The notes beneath the pieces were generated by a model. It did no database searches, was not told where the DNA came from, and saw only the letters and a list, made by a program, of their open reading frames with translations. Of a DNA stretch of 64,000 nucleotides, positions 18,135 to 26,621 are shown one piece after another. Every line of letters starts with the position of its first letter. The stretch's first letter is position 1. This DNA is from Achromobacter pestifer (GTDB taxonomy: Bacteria; Pseudomonadota; Gammaproteobacteria; Burkholderiales; Burkholderiaceae_B): contig NZ_CADIJX010000003.1 of the NCBI RefSeq assembly GCF_902859625.1, positions 186,001 through 250,000 on the forward strand, written 5' to 3'. The translations under genes were made by a program, and so were the position numbers.

Positions 18135-19388
18135 ATGGTGCGCGTAGACCTTCTACGGCTGATGCTGCCGCCCGCGCGATATATGGAAACGGCGCCCGTG
18201 CGATGTGCGTTTCGGATGCCGCAGGGCGCGTGGCAAAGCGATGCGTTTGAGACTCTTGCAGCGCTTTCCGCTCGCTACCAACCCAAGCGTGTCGAGGTCT
18301 GCCCGCACCCGGGGGATATGTCGATGACCGAGATCGACTTGCCCCCCTTGCCCGCCAAGCGCCAGCGCGTCGCCGTGCTAGGTGCTGTCGAACTGCTGGC
18401 CCTTGCGCCTCCTAAGAGCCTGGCGGTGGGATTCGGTGTGCGCAACGCTGCGGGTTCCGTGCCGGTGGCCTGGATGAGCGCCAGCGTCCTGGCGACGAGT
18501 CTGCGGGACCTGCAGCAGCACGGCCTGCCTGTGCACGCGGTGTATCCACCGCCTGCCTTCCTCCCCAATCCGGAGGAGGCGTCCTGGCCCGAACGCACGG
18601 CGGGTGCGATCCTCATCGATGACTGGGCTGTCGTACGAACCAAGGTTGACGGAGGGTTCTTGCAGCCGGTTCCCGCTGGTCACACCGAGCTTGCACAGGT
18701 CAATGCAAGGCTGCAGCCACTCTTGCCCGATTCCTCGCAACTGCACTGGTTGGACGTCGGCGGACCAGTCGATGCAGATTCCGGTCAAGCGCCCACGCCC
18801 TGGACTGGAGGCGGGTGGAACTGGACGATACCTACTGGCATCACGTCCACGCACGGCGCGGAGCATCGCTGGTTGGGCCCGGCCTTGGGCTGGGCTGCCA
18901 CAGCTGCGGCGGTGTGGCTAGTGGGTCTCAACCTCTACGCTTCGCAGGTCGCTGCCCAAGGACAGGCGTTGACGCGACAGATGTCGACACAGGTGAAGGC
19001 CGCGTTTCCCGAAGTGTCGGTGGTCCTCAATCCGCTTCAACAAGCACGCCAGCTACGCGACGCGCGACGCGCAGGCGCTGTCAGCGTCGATGCAGCGGAC
19101 TTCGGCGCGCTCACACGCGCTGCCGCGGCGCTGCTGACGCAAGCCGAGGGACAGGTCCAGCGCCTGGACTTTCGCGATGGTCAACTAACTGTTCGATGGC
19201 GCGAGGGGGCCGCGCCCAATGCGGAGGAGCTGAAGTCCATCGAGGGACGGGCCCATGAGCGTGGCCTCGCGGTGCACGCCGAGGATGGCGGCCTGCGCCT
19301 GAACGTCGCTGCCGAACAAGAGGGCGATGCGTCCACACCGTCCGCTACGGCGGCAGCAGACCCCCCAGCTTCGGGAGCGACGCCATGA
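18135..19388 (+). CDS. gspL: Type II secretion inner-membrane platform protein GspL (HxcY-like)
   Basis: A 417-residue bitopic protein that links the cytoplasmic ATPase GspE to the platform. The first ~245 residues are the cytoplasmic actin-like domain, one membrane helix lies near residues 250-270 (GWAATAAAVWLVGLNLYA), and the C-terminal periplasmic ferredoxin-like domain follows (VQRLDFRDGQLTVRWREG). It starts 1 base after the gspK stop and overlaps gspM by ATGA, so translation is coupled. The sequence is divergent from the enteric family, as expected for the Hxc branch. Confidence 0.85.
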   Translation: MVRVDLLRLMLPPARYMETAPVRCAFRMPQGAWQSDAFETLAALSARYQPKRVEVCPHPGDMSMTEIDLPPLPAKRQRVAVLGAVELLALAPPKSLAVGFGVRNAAGSVPVAWMSASVLATSLRDLQQHGLPVHAVYPPPAFLPNPEEASWPERTAGAILIDDWAVVRTKVDGGFLQPVPAGHTELAQVNARLQPLLPDSSQLHWLDVGGPVDADSGQAPTPWTGGGWNWTIPTGITSTHGAEHRWLGPALGWAATAAAVWLVGLNLYASQVAAQGQALTRQMSTQVKAAFPEVSVVLNPLQQARQLRDARRAGAVSVDAADFGALTRAAAALLTQAEGQVQRLDFRDGQLTVRWREGAAPNAEELKSIEGRAHERGLAVHAEDGGLRLNVAAEQEGDASTPSATAAADPPASGATP

Positions 19389-20014
19389 GCAGCTGGCTGA
19401 ACGCGCTTCGCACGCGGCGTCAGATAAGCCGCGCTCCGCGTCCCCCAGCGGCTTGGCATGCATGGGGCCGCCGCCTTCGCGCGCGCCTACAGCCGAGTCT
19501 TGATCAGGTGCGGAGCCGTTGGCGCGGCCTGTCGCGGCGCGAGCGCCAACAGGTCTTGTTGATGGTTGCGGTCGTGACTGGCGCAATCCTCTGGCTTTTG
19601 TTCACCAAGCCGGCTTTGGAGACCCTAGAGCACTGGGACAACGAGTTGCCGCGCCTTCGCTCGCAAGCTGCCGCGTTGCAGGACGTGCTGGCCGATGTCA
19701 GCAGCCCTGCTGCGGCTCCCGCCGACTCACCCTTGAAACCGGCCGAGCGCGTGCGGGTGAGCCTGGATGGCGCGGGGCTGGCCGGCGCATATCAACTACG
19801 CGAGGCCGGCCCCGCCCTACAGATCGAATTTGAACGCTCCACCGACGTGTCGCGGGTGATGGCCTGGCTGCTCAGCGCGCCGACACCCCTGGGGATGACG
19901 GTGCAGCAAGTCACGCTGCAACGCTCGGACGACAGTGGCTCGTCGGGCCAGAAGAGCAACGCCCGAGCTGCGGTAACGGTGGTGGCGCAACGACAACCAG
20001 GGAACGGGTCATGA
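19385..20014 (+). CDS. gspM: Type II secretion platform protein GspM (HxcZ-like)
   Basis: A 209-residue protein with a long basic cytoplasmic N-terminus (about 55 residues), one membrane helix (VLLMVAVVTGAILWLLFT) and a periplasmic domain of the GspM ferredoxin-like type (RVRVSLDGAGLAGAYQLRE, STDVSRVMAWLLSAPTPLGM). It pairs with GspL in the inner-membrane platform. It overlaps gspL (ATGA at 19385) and gspD at its stop. The assignment rests on position, topology and the preceding SRRERQQ motif typical of GspM. Confidence 0.85.
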   Translation: MSSWLNALRTRRQISRAPRPPAAWHAWGRRLRARLQPSLDQVRSRWRGLSRRERQQVLLMVAVVTGAILWLLFTKPALETLEHWDNELPRLRSQAAALQDVLADVSSPAAAPADSPLKPAERVRVSLDGAGLAGAYQLREAGPALQIEFERSTDVSRVMAWLLSAPTPLGMTVQQVTLQRSDDSGSSGQKSNARAAVTVVAQRQPGNGS

Positions 20015-22776
20015 TGCGAGACACCGCGGGTCAGGTGGGAAGGCGCTGTGCGCTAGTGTACGTTCTGGCCCTGGCGGGATGCGCCACAACGGCCCCGGAG
20101 GAACCGCTGTTCCGGGACGGAACCTACGTCCCAAGTTCAGGAGCTGCTGCTGAGTCACCGGCCCAGACGCGGCCAGTCGCGCCGCCACCCGCCCCTGGGA
20201 CGCCGACCGCGTCCGGCGGCGAGGGGCGCGTGGTGCGCCCAGTGGGACAAAGCCGCGCTTCAACAACAGGGACTAGGGCGGCCCGTCGGCCTATCGCTGG
20301 TGCCGAAGACAAGTCGGTACTGAACTTCGTCGATGCGGATATCCAGGCGGTGATCTCGGCGTTATCCCGATTCCTGGGCCGCAACTTCCTGATGGATCCG
20401 CGCGTCAAGGGTCAGATCACCCTCGTGTCCGATGGTGAGATCCCCTCGGATACGGCCTACGACATGCTGGTGTCGGCTTTGCGCATGCGCGGCTTCACCA
20501 TCGTGGATGTCGGTAACGTCAGCCGCGTCGTCCCGGTGGCCGACGCCAAGGTGCAAGGCGGCGACGTCAATGCCACCGCGCCGGGCGGTGGCATTGCGAC
20601 GCGCACGTTTCGGCTGGCCTATGAGAACGCCGAGGCGCTGGTCGCTGTGCTCAAGCCGATGATCGCGCCGGAGAACAGCATTGCCGCCTACGCGGCGAAC
20701 AACACGCTGGTGATCACCGACTACGTCGACAATCTCGAACGAATCGCGCGCATTGTTGAAAGCATCGATACACCGACTTCGCTCGACACCGCCGTGGTCA
20801 AGGTCTACAACGGCGTGGCGGTCGATATCGCAGGGCTCGCCAACGAACTGCTCCAAGGCAACGGAAACGATACCCGGCGGGACATCGCGGTGCTGGCCGA
20901 CCCGCGCTCGAACAGCGTGATCATCCGCTCCAGCAGCCCGGCGCGCACAGCGCTGGCGCGAGACCTAATCGTCCAGCTCGACAACTCGCAGGACGATCCT
21001 GGGAATCTTCACGTCGTGTACCTGCGCAACGCCCAGGCGACGTACTTGTCCGGTGTACTCCGAGGGCTGCTGACCGGTGACTCGGGAAGCACCGCACTGG
21101 GTAGCGGCGACAGCGCCCGGGCCGCGCTTGGGGCGGGTGGGATGTCGGGTGGCGTTGGGGCGACCGGTGGAACGAGCAGCCAAGCGAGAACGGGTACCTC
21201 CTCATCATCGAGCACGAATTCGATCGGTACGACGGGTAGCAGCACTGGCGGCAGCACGCGCTTTGGCGCTGCCGGCGGCGGCACTGGCGCCAACAGCGCG
21301 CAGGCAGGGATCCCCGGGAGCCCGGATACGGGTACCGCGTTCTCGGCCAACGGCGTGACGGTTCAGGCCGACGCTACTACCAACACGCTCATCATCGCCG
21401 CACCCGAGCCCATGTATCGCAGCGTGCGTCGAGTCATCGATCTGCTCGACCAACGGCGTGCGCAAGTGCTGGTCGAAAGCCTGATCGTGGAGGTCACCGA
21501 AGAGGATGCTTCGCAGCTTGGCATTCAATGGATGCGGAACAACGGCCGCTTCATCGGCGGTACCAACCTTGGCGGTGGCGCTGGTCTGAACGTCAATGCG
21601 AACAACTCGATCGATCTGTTGCCCCCGGGGCTCAATCTGGGCATTGTCGATGGCACCGTGAATCTGCCAGGGGTCGGCGAGATTCTCAATCTCAACTTGT
21701 TGGCACGTGCCCTGCAAACCAAGGGCGGCGCCAACATCCTGTCGACGCCGAACATCATGACGCTCGACAACGAAGAGGCATCCATCATCGTCGGCAAGAC
21801 GGTGCCTTTCGTATCCGGGCAGTACATCACGCCGGGCGGCGGTGGCTCGGACAATCCCTTCCAGACCGTGCAACGCGAAGACATTGGTCTGCAGCTCAAA
21901 ATAAGGCCGCAGATCTCCGAAGGCGGAACCGTCAAGCTCGATATCTACCAGGAAGTGTCGAGCATCGACGAACAGAACTCCGGGGTTGCGGGCATCGTGA
22001 CCAACAAACGGGCGCTCGATACCAGCGTGCTGCTCGATGACGGGCAGATCATGGTGTTAGGCGGGCTGTTGGAGGACAGCGTCACCAACGGCTCGGATTC
22101 GGTCCCCGTGCTCGGGTCGATTCCATTCCTTGGCAATCTGTTTCGCTATGACCGGCGACAGCGTGTGAAGACGAACCTGATGGTCTTCCTGCGTCCCTAT
22201 GTGATCCGTGACGCCAATGCCGGGCGAGGTCTGACACAGGACCGCTACAACTTCATGCGCAACGCGCAAAGCCGGATGCAGCCACGCAAGCATCCACTGC
22301 TGCCCGACATGGCTGCTCCCATCCTGCCGCCCGCTGACGTACCCGTGGCGGGCCGAAAACCCGAAGTGGACCTCCGGCCGGAGGAGTGGAGCAAAACGCG
22401 TGAGCAACAGGCACCCGCTACGCAGTCCTCCAGCGAAGTGCGCGAACGGCCAGCGGAGAGCGAGCCGCACGAACCCGAAATGCGGTCTCGGTTGCCATCC
22501 AACGTCGGCGTCACCGGCGATCCGGCAGTGCTCTATTCAGCACCCGAGAACAATAAGAGCGTATTGCAGGTGGCTGATGTCTCCGAGGAGGATGACGCCG
22601 TGCGCGTGGCCAAGCGCGTGCGAATCAGTGGAATGCCCGCCTATATCGTGACCGGCCCGGGCGGCACCGGCTACGCCGTGCGGGTCGACTTGCCGCGAGA
22701 CGCGAAGTCCGTCGATACCGCGACGGGTGTACTGCGCGAACTGGGCTACCACCCGGAAATAGTGGTCACTCCATGA
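20011..22776 (+). CDS. gspD: Type II secretion outer-membrane secretin GspD, lipidated (HxcQ-like), with SPOR-like C-terminus
   Basis: A 921-residue secretin forming the outer-membrane channel. The N-terminal signal ends in a lipobox, ALAGC, with Cys24 as lipidation site, so it is probably a self-piloting lipo-secretin like HxcQ. N0/N1-N3 domains follow (LNFVDADIQAVISALSRFLG), with a Gly/Ser/Thr-rich insert at about residues 360-440. The secretin core contains VLVESLIVEVTEEDASQLGIQW and VPVLGSIPFLGNLFRY. Past the usual end, residues about 760-845 are hydrophilic, and residues about 848-921 resemble a SPOR domain (VLQVADVSEEDDAVRVAKRV, YAVRVDLPRDAKSVDTATGV). No gspS pilotin gene is seen. Confidence 0.93.
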   Translation: MMRDTAGQVGRRCALVYVLALAGCATTAPEEPLFRDGTYVPSSGAAAESPAQTRPVAPPPAPGTPTASGGEGRVVRPVGQSRASTTGTRAARRPIAGAEDKSVLNFVDADIQAVISALSRFLGRNFLMDPRVKGQITLVSDGEIPSDTAYDMLVSALRMRGFTIVDVGNVSRVVPVADAKVQGGDVNATAPGGGIATRTFRLAYENAEALVAVLKPMIAPENSIAAYAANNTLVITDYVDNLERIARIVESIDTPTSLDTAVVKVYNGVAVDIAGLANELLQGNGNDTRRDIAVLADPRSNSVIIRSSSPARTALARDLIVQLDNSQDDPGNLHVVYLRNAQATYLSGVLRGLLTGDSGSTALGSGDSARAALGAGGMSGGVGATGGTSSQARTGTSSSSSTNSIGTTGSSTGGSTRFGAAGGGTGANSAQAGIPGSPDTGTAFSANGVTVQADATTNTLIIAAPEPMYRSVRRVIDLLDQRRAQVLVESLIVEVTEEDASQLGIQWMRNNGRFIGGTNLGGGAGLNVNANNSIDLLPPGLNLGIVDGTVNLPGVGEILNLNLLARALQTKGGANILSTPNIMTLDNEEASIIVGKTVPFVSGQYITPGGGGSDNPFQTVQREDIGLQLKIRPQISEGGTVKLDIYQEVSSIDEQNSGVAGIVTNKRALDTSVLLDDGQIMVLGGLLEDSVTNGSDSVPVLGSIPFLGNLFRYDRRQRVKTNLMVFLRPYVIRDANAGRGLTQDRYNFMRNAQSRMQPRKHPLLPDMAAPILPPADVPVAGRKPEVDLRPEEWSKTREQQAPATQSSSEVRERPAESEPHEPEMRSRLPSNVGVTGDPAVLYSAPENNKSVLQVADVSEEDDAVRVAKRVRISGMPAYIVTGPGGTGYAVRVDLPRDAKSVDTATGVLRELGYHPEIVVTP

Positions 22777-23414
22777 ACGCGGTCCAGCCCGTACGGCTCG
22801 CCCTGTACCGTGCCTCAGTAGGGGCACGACGGGCAACATCCGTCGCGCGGTTCGAGCCCACCCCCAGCCGATGCCTGATCGCTGTGGCCGACGCTGCCCA
22901 CTGCGCACTCGATATGAAGGTCGCCGCCGGGATAGCAAGCCTTGAACACTATGCCGGGTTCCTGCGTGTGTTGTACCGCCTGCACCGGGACATCGACGCA
23001 CTCTACGCCAATCGAGTGCTTCGCATCGCGCTGCCGGACTTGCAGGAATGGCGTCGCCTGCCCGCGATCGCCAATCAACTGAGCGCCCTGCGATGCGCGC
23101 TGCCCGCGCCCGGGACGGGGCTGATGGACGTTGAGCAAGCCTGGACCACTGCATTGGGATGGTTGTTCGTGGGCGAGGCCGCCAATCTCTACGCGATTGC
23201 GCTGCATCGACTGACCTGCAGGCGAGGATTGAACGGCAGCTTCGGCAACCGTTACCCGAACAAGACCTCGGAAGTGGCCATGCAACGCTGGCGCGCGCTC
23301 AATGGGGCATTGGACACCCTGACGATGCTGCCCACCGAGGAGGAAGAAGTCATCATCGGGGCGGAGCATGCCGTCAGGCAACTGAACCACTATGTGAGGC
23401 TGGAGTCCCCATGA
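22773..23414 (+). CDS. Heme-oxygenase-fold protein inside the T2SS operon
   Basis: A 213-residue protein that overlaps gspD (ATGA at 22773) and gspE (ATGA at 23411), so it is an integral operon member. Its helical pattern resembles biliverdin-producing heme oxygenases of the BphO type. A His at residue 43 lies in ADAAHCALDMKVAAGI, where heme oxygenases carry the heme-ligating His followed by LD/LE. LEHYAGFLRVLYRLHRDIDA comes next, and WLFVGEAANLYAIALHRL takes the place of the glycine-containing distal helix. The usual GSxxG of the distal helix is not clear, so enzyme activity is uncertain. It has no signal peptide and should be cytoplasmic. It is not a known Gsp component. Confidence 0.6.
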   Translation: MNAVQPVRLALYRASVGARRATSVARFEPTPSRCLIAVADAAHCALDMKVAAGIASLEHYAGFLRVLYRLHRDIDALYANRVLRIALPDLQEWRRLPAIANQLSALRCALPAPGTGLMDVEQAWTTALGWLFVGEAANLYAIALHRLTCRRGLNGSFGNRYPNKTSEVAMQRWRALNGALDTLTMLPTEEEEVIIGAEHAVRQLNHYVRLESP

Positions 23415-24859
23415 GCGCCGTGCTGCAGCCGACTCCCGTCTTGCCGCATGCCTGGGCGCGTGCGCAGCGCGTCGCCGTGCGCAGGGAAGGCGACGTCATG
23501 GAACTCGCGTTCAGTGCACGCACGCCAGGCTGGGCCGTCGCCGAAGCGCAGCGTCAGACCGGCATCCATAGCTGGCACGAAGTGTCGGAAGAGGACATGG
23601 ATGCGCTACTGTCCGCCAGCTACGCGGAGACGGGTAGCGCTGCCGCCGTGGTCGGCGCGGCCGAGTCAGAAGTGGATCTTGAACGCCTGATGCAGGACAT
23701 GCCAGAGGTCAAAGACCTGCTCGACGCGTCGGACGATGCTCCTGTCATTCGCATGATCAACGCGCTGCTCGCCCAGGCAGCGCGAGATGGTGCCAGCGAC
23801 GTGCATTTCGAGGCGTTCGAGACACATTCGGTCGTGCGATACCGCGTGGACGGCACGCTGCGCGACGTGGTCTCGCCGCGCCAGGCACTGCACGCCGCGC
23901 TGATCTCACGTATCAAGATCATGGCGCAGCTCGACATCGCCGAGAAGCGTATCCCACAGGACGGGCGAATTACCCTGCGCGTGGGCGGACGTCCCATCGA
24001 TGTGCGGGTGTCCACCGTACCCACGGTGCACGGCGAGCGCGCCGTACTGCGCCTGCTGGAGAAGGACGCCGGCCGACTACAACTGCAGCGCCTGGGTCTT
24101 GCGCCCGACACCCTCGCGGAACTCACGCGATTGATCCGACAGCCGCATGGCATCGTACTTGTGACCGGGCCGACCGGCAGCGGCAAGACCACCACGCTCT
24201 ACGCCGCGCTCGGCGAACTTGACCGTAGCGTGAGCAACATCCTCTCCGTGGAAGACCCTGTCGAGTACGACTTACCGGGTGTCAACCAGATTCCGGTGCA
24301 TACCAAGATCGGCATGACGTTCGGGGCTGCGTTGCGCGCCGCGCTGCGGCAGGATCCGGACAACATCATGATCGGCGAGATACGCGATCTGGAAACCGCG
24401 CAAATCGCGGTTCAGTCGTCGCTGACCGGGCACGGGGTGCTCGCCTCGCTGCATACCAACGATTCGATCTCCGCGGTCACGCGCATGACCGACATGGGGA
24501 TCGAACCCTTCCTGCTGTCGTCATCGCTCTTGGGCGTGCTCGCTCAGCGGCTGGTGCGACGCCTGTGCCCGGAATGTAAGCGCGCCGAGCAGGAGCCCGA
24601 CGGCAGTACCCGTTGGGTCCCTGTGGGCTGCGCGCACTGCAACCAATCAGGCTTCAAGGGACGTACTGGCATTCACGAACTCTTCGTGATCGACGACGAG
24701 ATTCGTCGAATCATCCATGACGGCGGCAACGAGCACGCCATGCGCGAGGCGGCGCGCCGCCGCGGCATGCGCACCATGCGCGAAGACGGGCAGCGGTGGG
24801 TCGCGGCAGGGATCAGTACCTCCGACGAAATCCTGCGCGTCACGCGCGACGACGGCTAG
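23411..24859 (+). CDS. gspE: Type II secretion ATPase GspE (HxcR-like)
   Basis: The cytoplasmic hexameric ATPase that powers pseudopilus assembly, 482 residues. An N-terminal GspL-binding region is followed by the core with RYRVDGTLRDV, Walker A GPTGSGKT (residues 253-260), the Asp box SNILSVEDPVEYDL, Walker B NIMIGEIRDLETA and the His box TGHGVLASLHTND. A four-cysteine zinc module is intact (C386, C389, C407, C410: CPEC and CAHC). ATG 23411 overlaps the preceding gene. The frame continues upstream to 23159 but is then in conflict with the heme-oxygenase-like gene. Confidence 0.97.
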   Translation: MSAVLQPTPVLPHAWARAQRVAVRREGDVMELAFSARTPGWAVAEAQRQTGIHSWHEVSEEDMDALLSASYAETGSAAAVVGAAESEVDLERLMQDMPEVKDLLDASDDAPVIRMINALLAQAARDGASDVHFEAFETHSVVRYRVDGTLRDVVSPRQALHAALISRIKIMAQLDIAEKRIPQDGRITLRVGGRPIDVRVSTVPTVHGERAVLRLLEKDAGRLQLQRLGLAPDTLAELTRLIRQPHGIVLVTGPTGSGKTTTLYAALGELDRSVSNILSVEDPVEYDLPGVNQIPVHTKIGMTFGAALRAALRQDPDNIMIGEIRDLETAQIAVQSSLTGHGVLASLHTNDSISAVTRMTDMGIEPFLLSSSLLGVLAQRLVRRLCPECKRAEQEPDGSTRWVPVGCAHCNQSGFKGRTGIHELFVIDDEIRRIIHDGGNEHAMREAARRRGMRTMREDGQRWVAAGISTSDEILRVTRDDG

Positions 24860-24870
24860 GAGGACAAACG

Positions 24871-26073
24871 ATGCCGCGATTCCAGTTTGAAGCCGCCAAT
24901 GCAACGGGCCAGATACAGGCCGGTGTGATGGAAGCCGATTCGTCACGAGCAGTGCGGCTGCAACTGCGCGAACGTGGGTTGACCGCCCTGGATGTAAACG
25001 AGACCGCATCAGGAGGCGGCCTCTCTTGGCTCGGTCCCAAGCTCAGTGCGGCGGACCTGTGCTGGGCCACGCGAGAGCTGGCGAGTCTTCTAGAGGCTCG
25101 GCTCCCGTTGGAATCGGCCCTGATGGCCACCATCGAACAGGCGGAGAAAAAGGTGGTGGCCGAGGCGCTGACAGACGTGTGCAACCACGTCCGCGGCGGC
25201 ATGCGCTTCGCCCATGCATTGGCCGAGCGCCCCCGCGACTTCCCTTCGATCTATCGCGCATTGGTGAGCGCCGGAGAGGATTCTGGCGATTTGGCGCGTG
25301 TGATGGAGCGGCTGGCCGACTACCTGGAGGGCCGTGACAACTTGCGCAGCAAGATGCTCACGGCATTCATCTACCCCGCAGTCGTAGCCTTTGTCTCCGT
25401 GTGCATCGTGATCTTCCTGCTTGGGTACGTCGTGCCCCAAGTGGTGAGTGCCTTCTCCCAGGCGCGTCAGGAGCTACCCACGATCACGCAGGTCATGCTG
25501 TCCGCAAGCAGCTATGTTCGCGAGTGGGGATGGCTCACCACCGTTGTCCTGGTGGGCGCCTTCGCGCTCTGGCGTTGGTCGCTTCGCGACGACGGTGTGC
25601 GCCTGCGTTGGCACACGTCTCTGCTCAGCGTGCCGATGATAGGCAAGTACGTGTTGGGCGTGAACACTGCGCGCTTCGCGTCGACGCTCTCCATCTTGAT
25701 GGACGCCGGTGTGCCGTTACTTCGTGCGCTCGATGCTGCACGCCAGACGATGGGTAACGACCGGCTCAAGCGCTGCGTGGCCGATACCACCGCGCGCGTC
25801 AGGGAAGGGGCGCCACTCGCACCCGCACTGCGGGTGCAGAAGGTGTTTCCCTCGAACCTGATCCACCTGGTAGCCAGTGGTGAGAAAACAGGCGCGCTCG
25901 CCCCGATGCTCGATCGCGCTGCGGCCAACCTATCACGCGATCTTGAGCGCCGCGCTACGCGACTGACCGCGTTGCTAGAACCTTTGATGATCCTTGGCAT
26001 GGGCGGTGTGGTGATGTTGATCGTGCTGGCCGTGTTGCTGCCGATCATGGAAATCAATCAGATGGTGCAGTGA
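24871..26073 (+). CDS. gspF: Type II secretion platform protein GspF (HxcS-like)
   Basis: A 400-residue polytopic inner-membrane protein at the centre of the assembly platform. Two repeated T2SSF domains are present (residues about 70-193 with REL ASLLEARLPLESALM, and about 273-395 with STLSILMDAGVPLLRALDA). Three membrane helices include AVVAFVSVCIVIFLLGYVVP and the C-terminal GMGGVVMLIVLAVLLPIMEI. ATG 24871 follows a strong AGGAGG. It ends the plus-strand gsp operon; the other pseudopilins and gspC are found at 44.7-46.9 kb. Confidence 0.96.
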   Translation: MPRFQFEAANATGQIQAGVMEADSSRAVRLQLRERGLTALDVNETASGGGLSWLGPKLSAADLCWATRELASLLEARLPLESALMATIEQAEKKVVAEALTDVCNHVRGGMRFAHALAERPRDFPSIYRALVSAGEDSGDLARVMERLADYLEGRDNLRSKMLTAFIYPAVVAFVSVCIVIFLLGYVVPQVVSAFSQARQELPTITQVMLSASSYVREWGWLTTVVLVGAFALWRWSLRDDGVRLRWHTSLLSVPMIGKYVLGVNTARFASTLSILMDAGVPLLRALDAARQTMGNDRLKRCVADTTARVREGAPLAPALRVQKVFPSNLIHLVASGEKTGALAPMLDRAAANLSRDLERRATRLTALLEPLMILGMGGVVMLIVLAVLLPIMEINQMVQ

Positions 26074-26621
26074 TGGACGACAGACCTGACTCCACGAATC
26101 CAGGACCTGCCCAGGTCCCTTTCCCCCGTCTCTTGGCGATGGGGGGCGCTGCACGTAGCGCTCGCGAAGTTGCTCAAAGACGCGTCATGGACACGTTCTC
26201 CCGTGCGTTATTCGCATGTTCGGGAGGATCGGTCATCGAGTCCTGGTCCGTGGAGCTTGACGAGGATGCCCGAAGCATGTTCGCGATCGAAGTGCCTGCC
26301 GTCGATTCGAGGCCAAAAATCAATGGCTTGCGCGCGCTTTGCAATGTCGTGTTGAGTGCATTTCGACCAGTTTGGTCGATGGTTCGACTGCGCTGTAAGT
26401 GCATGAAAACTCGGGAGAATTTTGGATCGTGTTGGGGTTTCTTGTTCAACAGGATGTCACCGCGAGTCTTCAAACTTAACTCGTCGCCAAAGCAATGGCG
26501 GCATGTCGACCCAAAGGGTGACGGGGCGTGGTGCATGAGTTCCGGATGTGGCGCCCACAAGTCTGGTCAGTTCGTTTTCGATGTCTCAATCTCTCAGATC
26601 TACTTTAGGAGTATTCGATGA
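26073..26621 (+). CDS. Doubtful hypothetical frame between gspF and the first DING gene
   Basis: A frame of 182 residues whose ATG overlaps the gspF stop (TGATG at 26071) and whose stop overlaps the next start (ATGA at 26618). The first ~80 residues have plausible composition (RLLAMGGAARSAREVAQRRV), but the second half is Cys-rich and low in GC at third codon positions and does not look coding. No family is recognised. It may be a real small gene in its first half or simply the promoter-bearing spacer of the DING gene. Confidence 0.3.
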   Translation: MDDRPDSTNPGPAQVPFPRLLAMGGAARSAREVAQRRVMDTFSRALFACSGGSVIESWSVELDEDARSMFAIEVPAVDSRPKINGLRALCNVVLSAFRPVWSMVRLRCKCMKTRENFGSCWGFLFNRMSPRVFKLNSSPKQWRHVDPKGDGAWCMSSGCGAHKSGQFVFDVSISQIYFRSIR

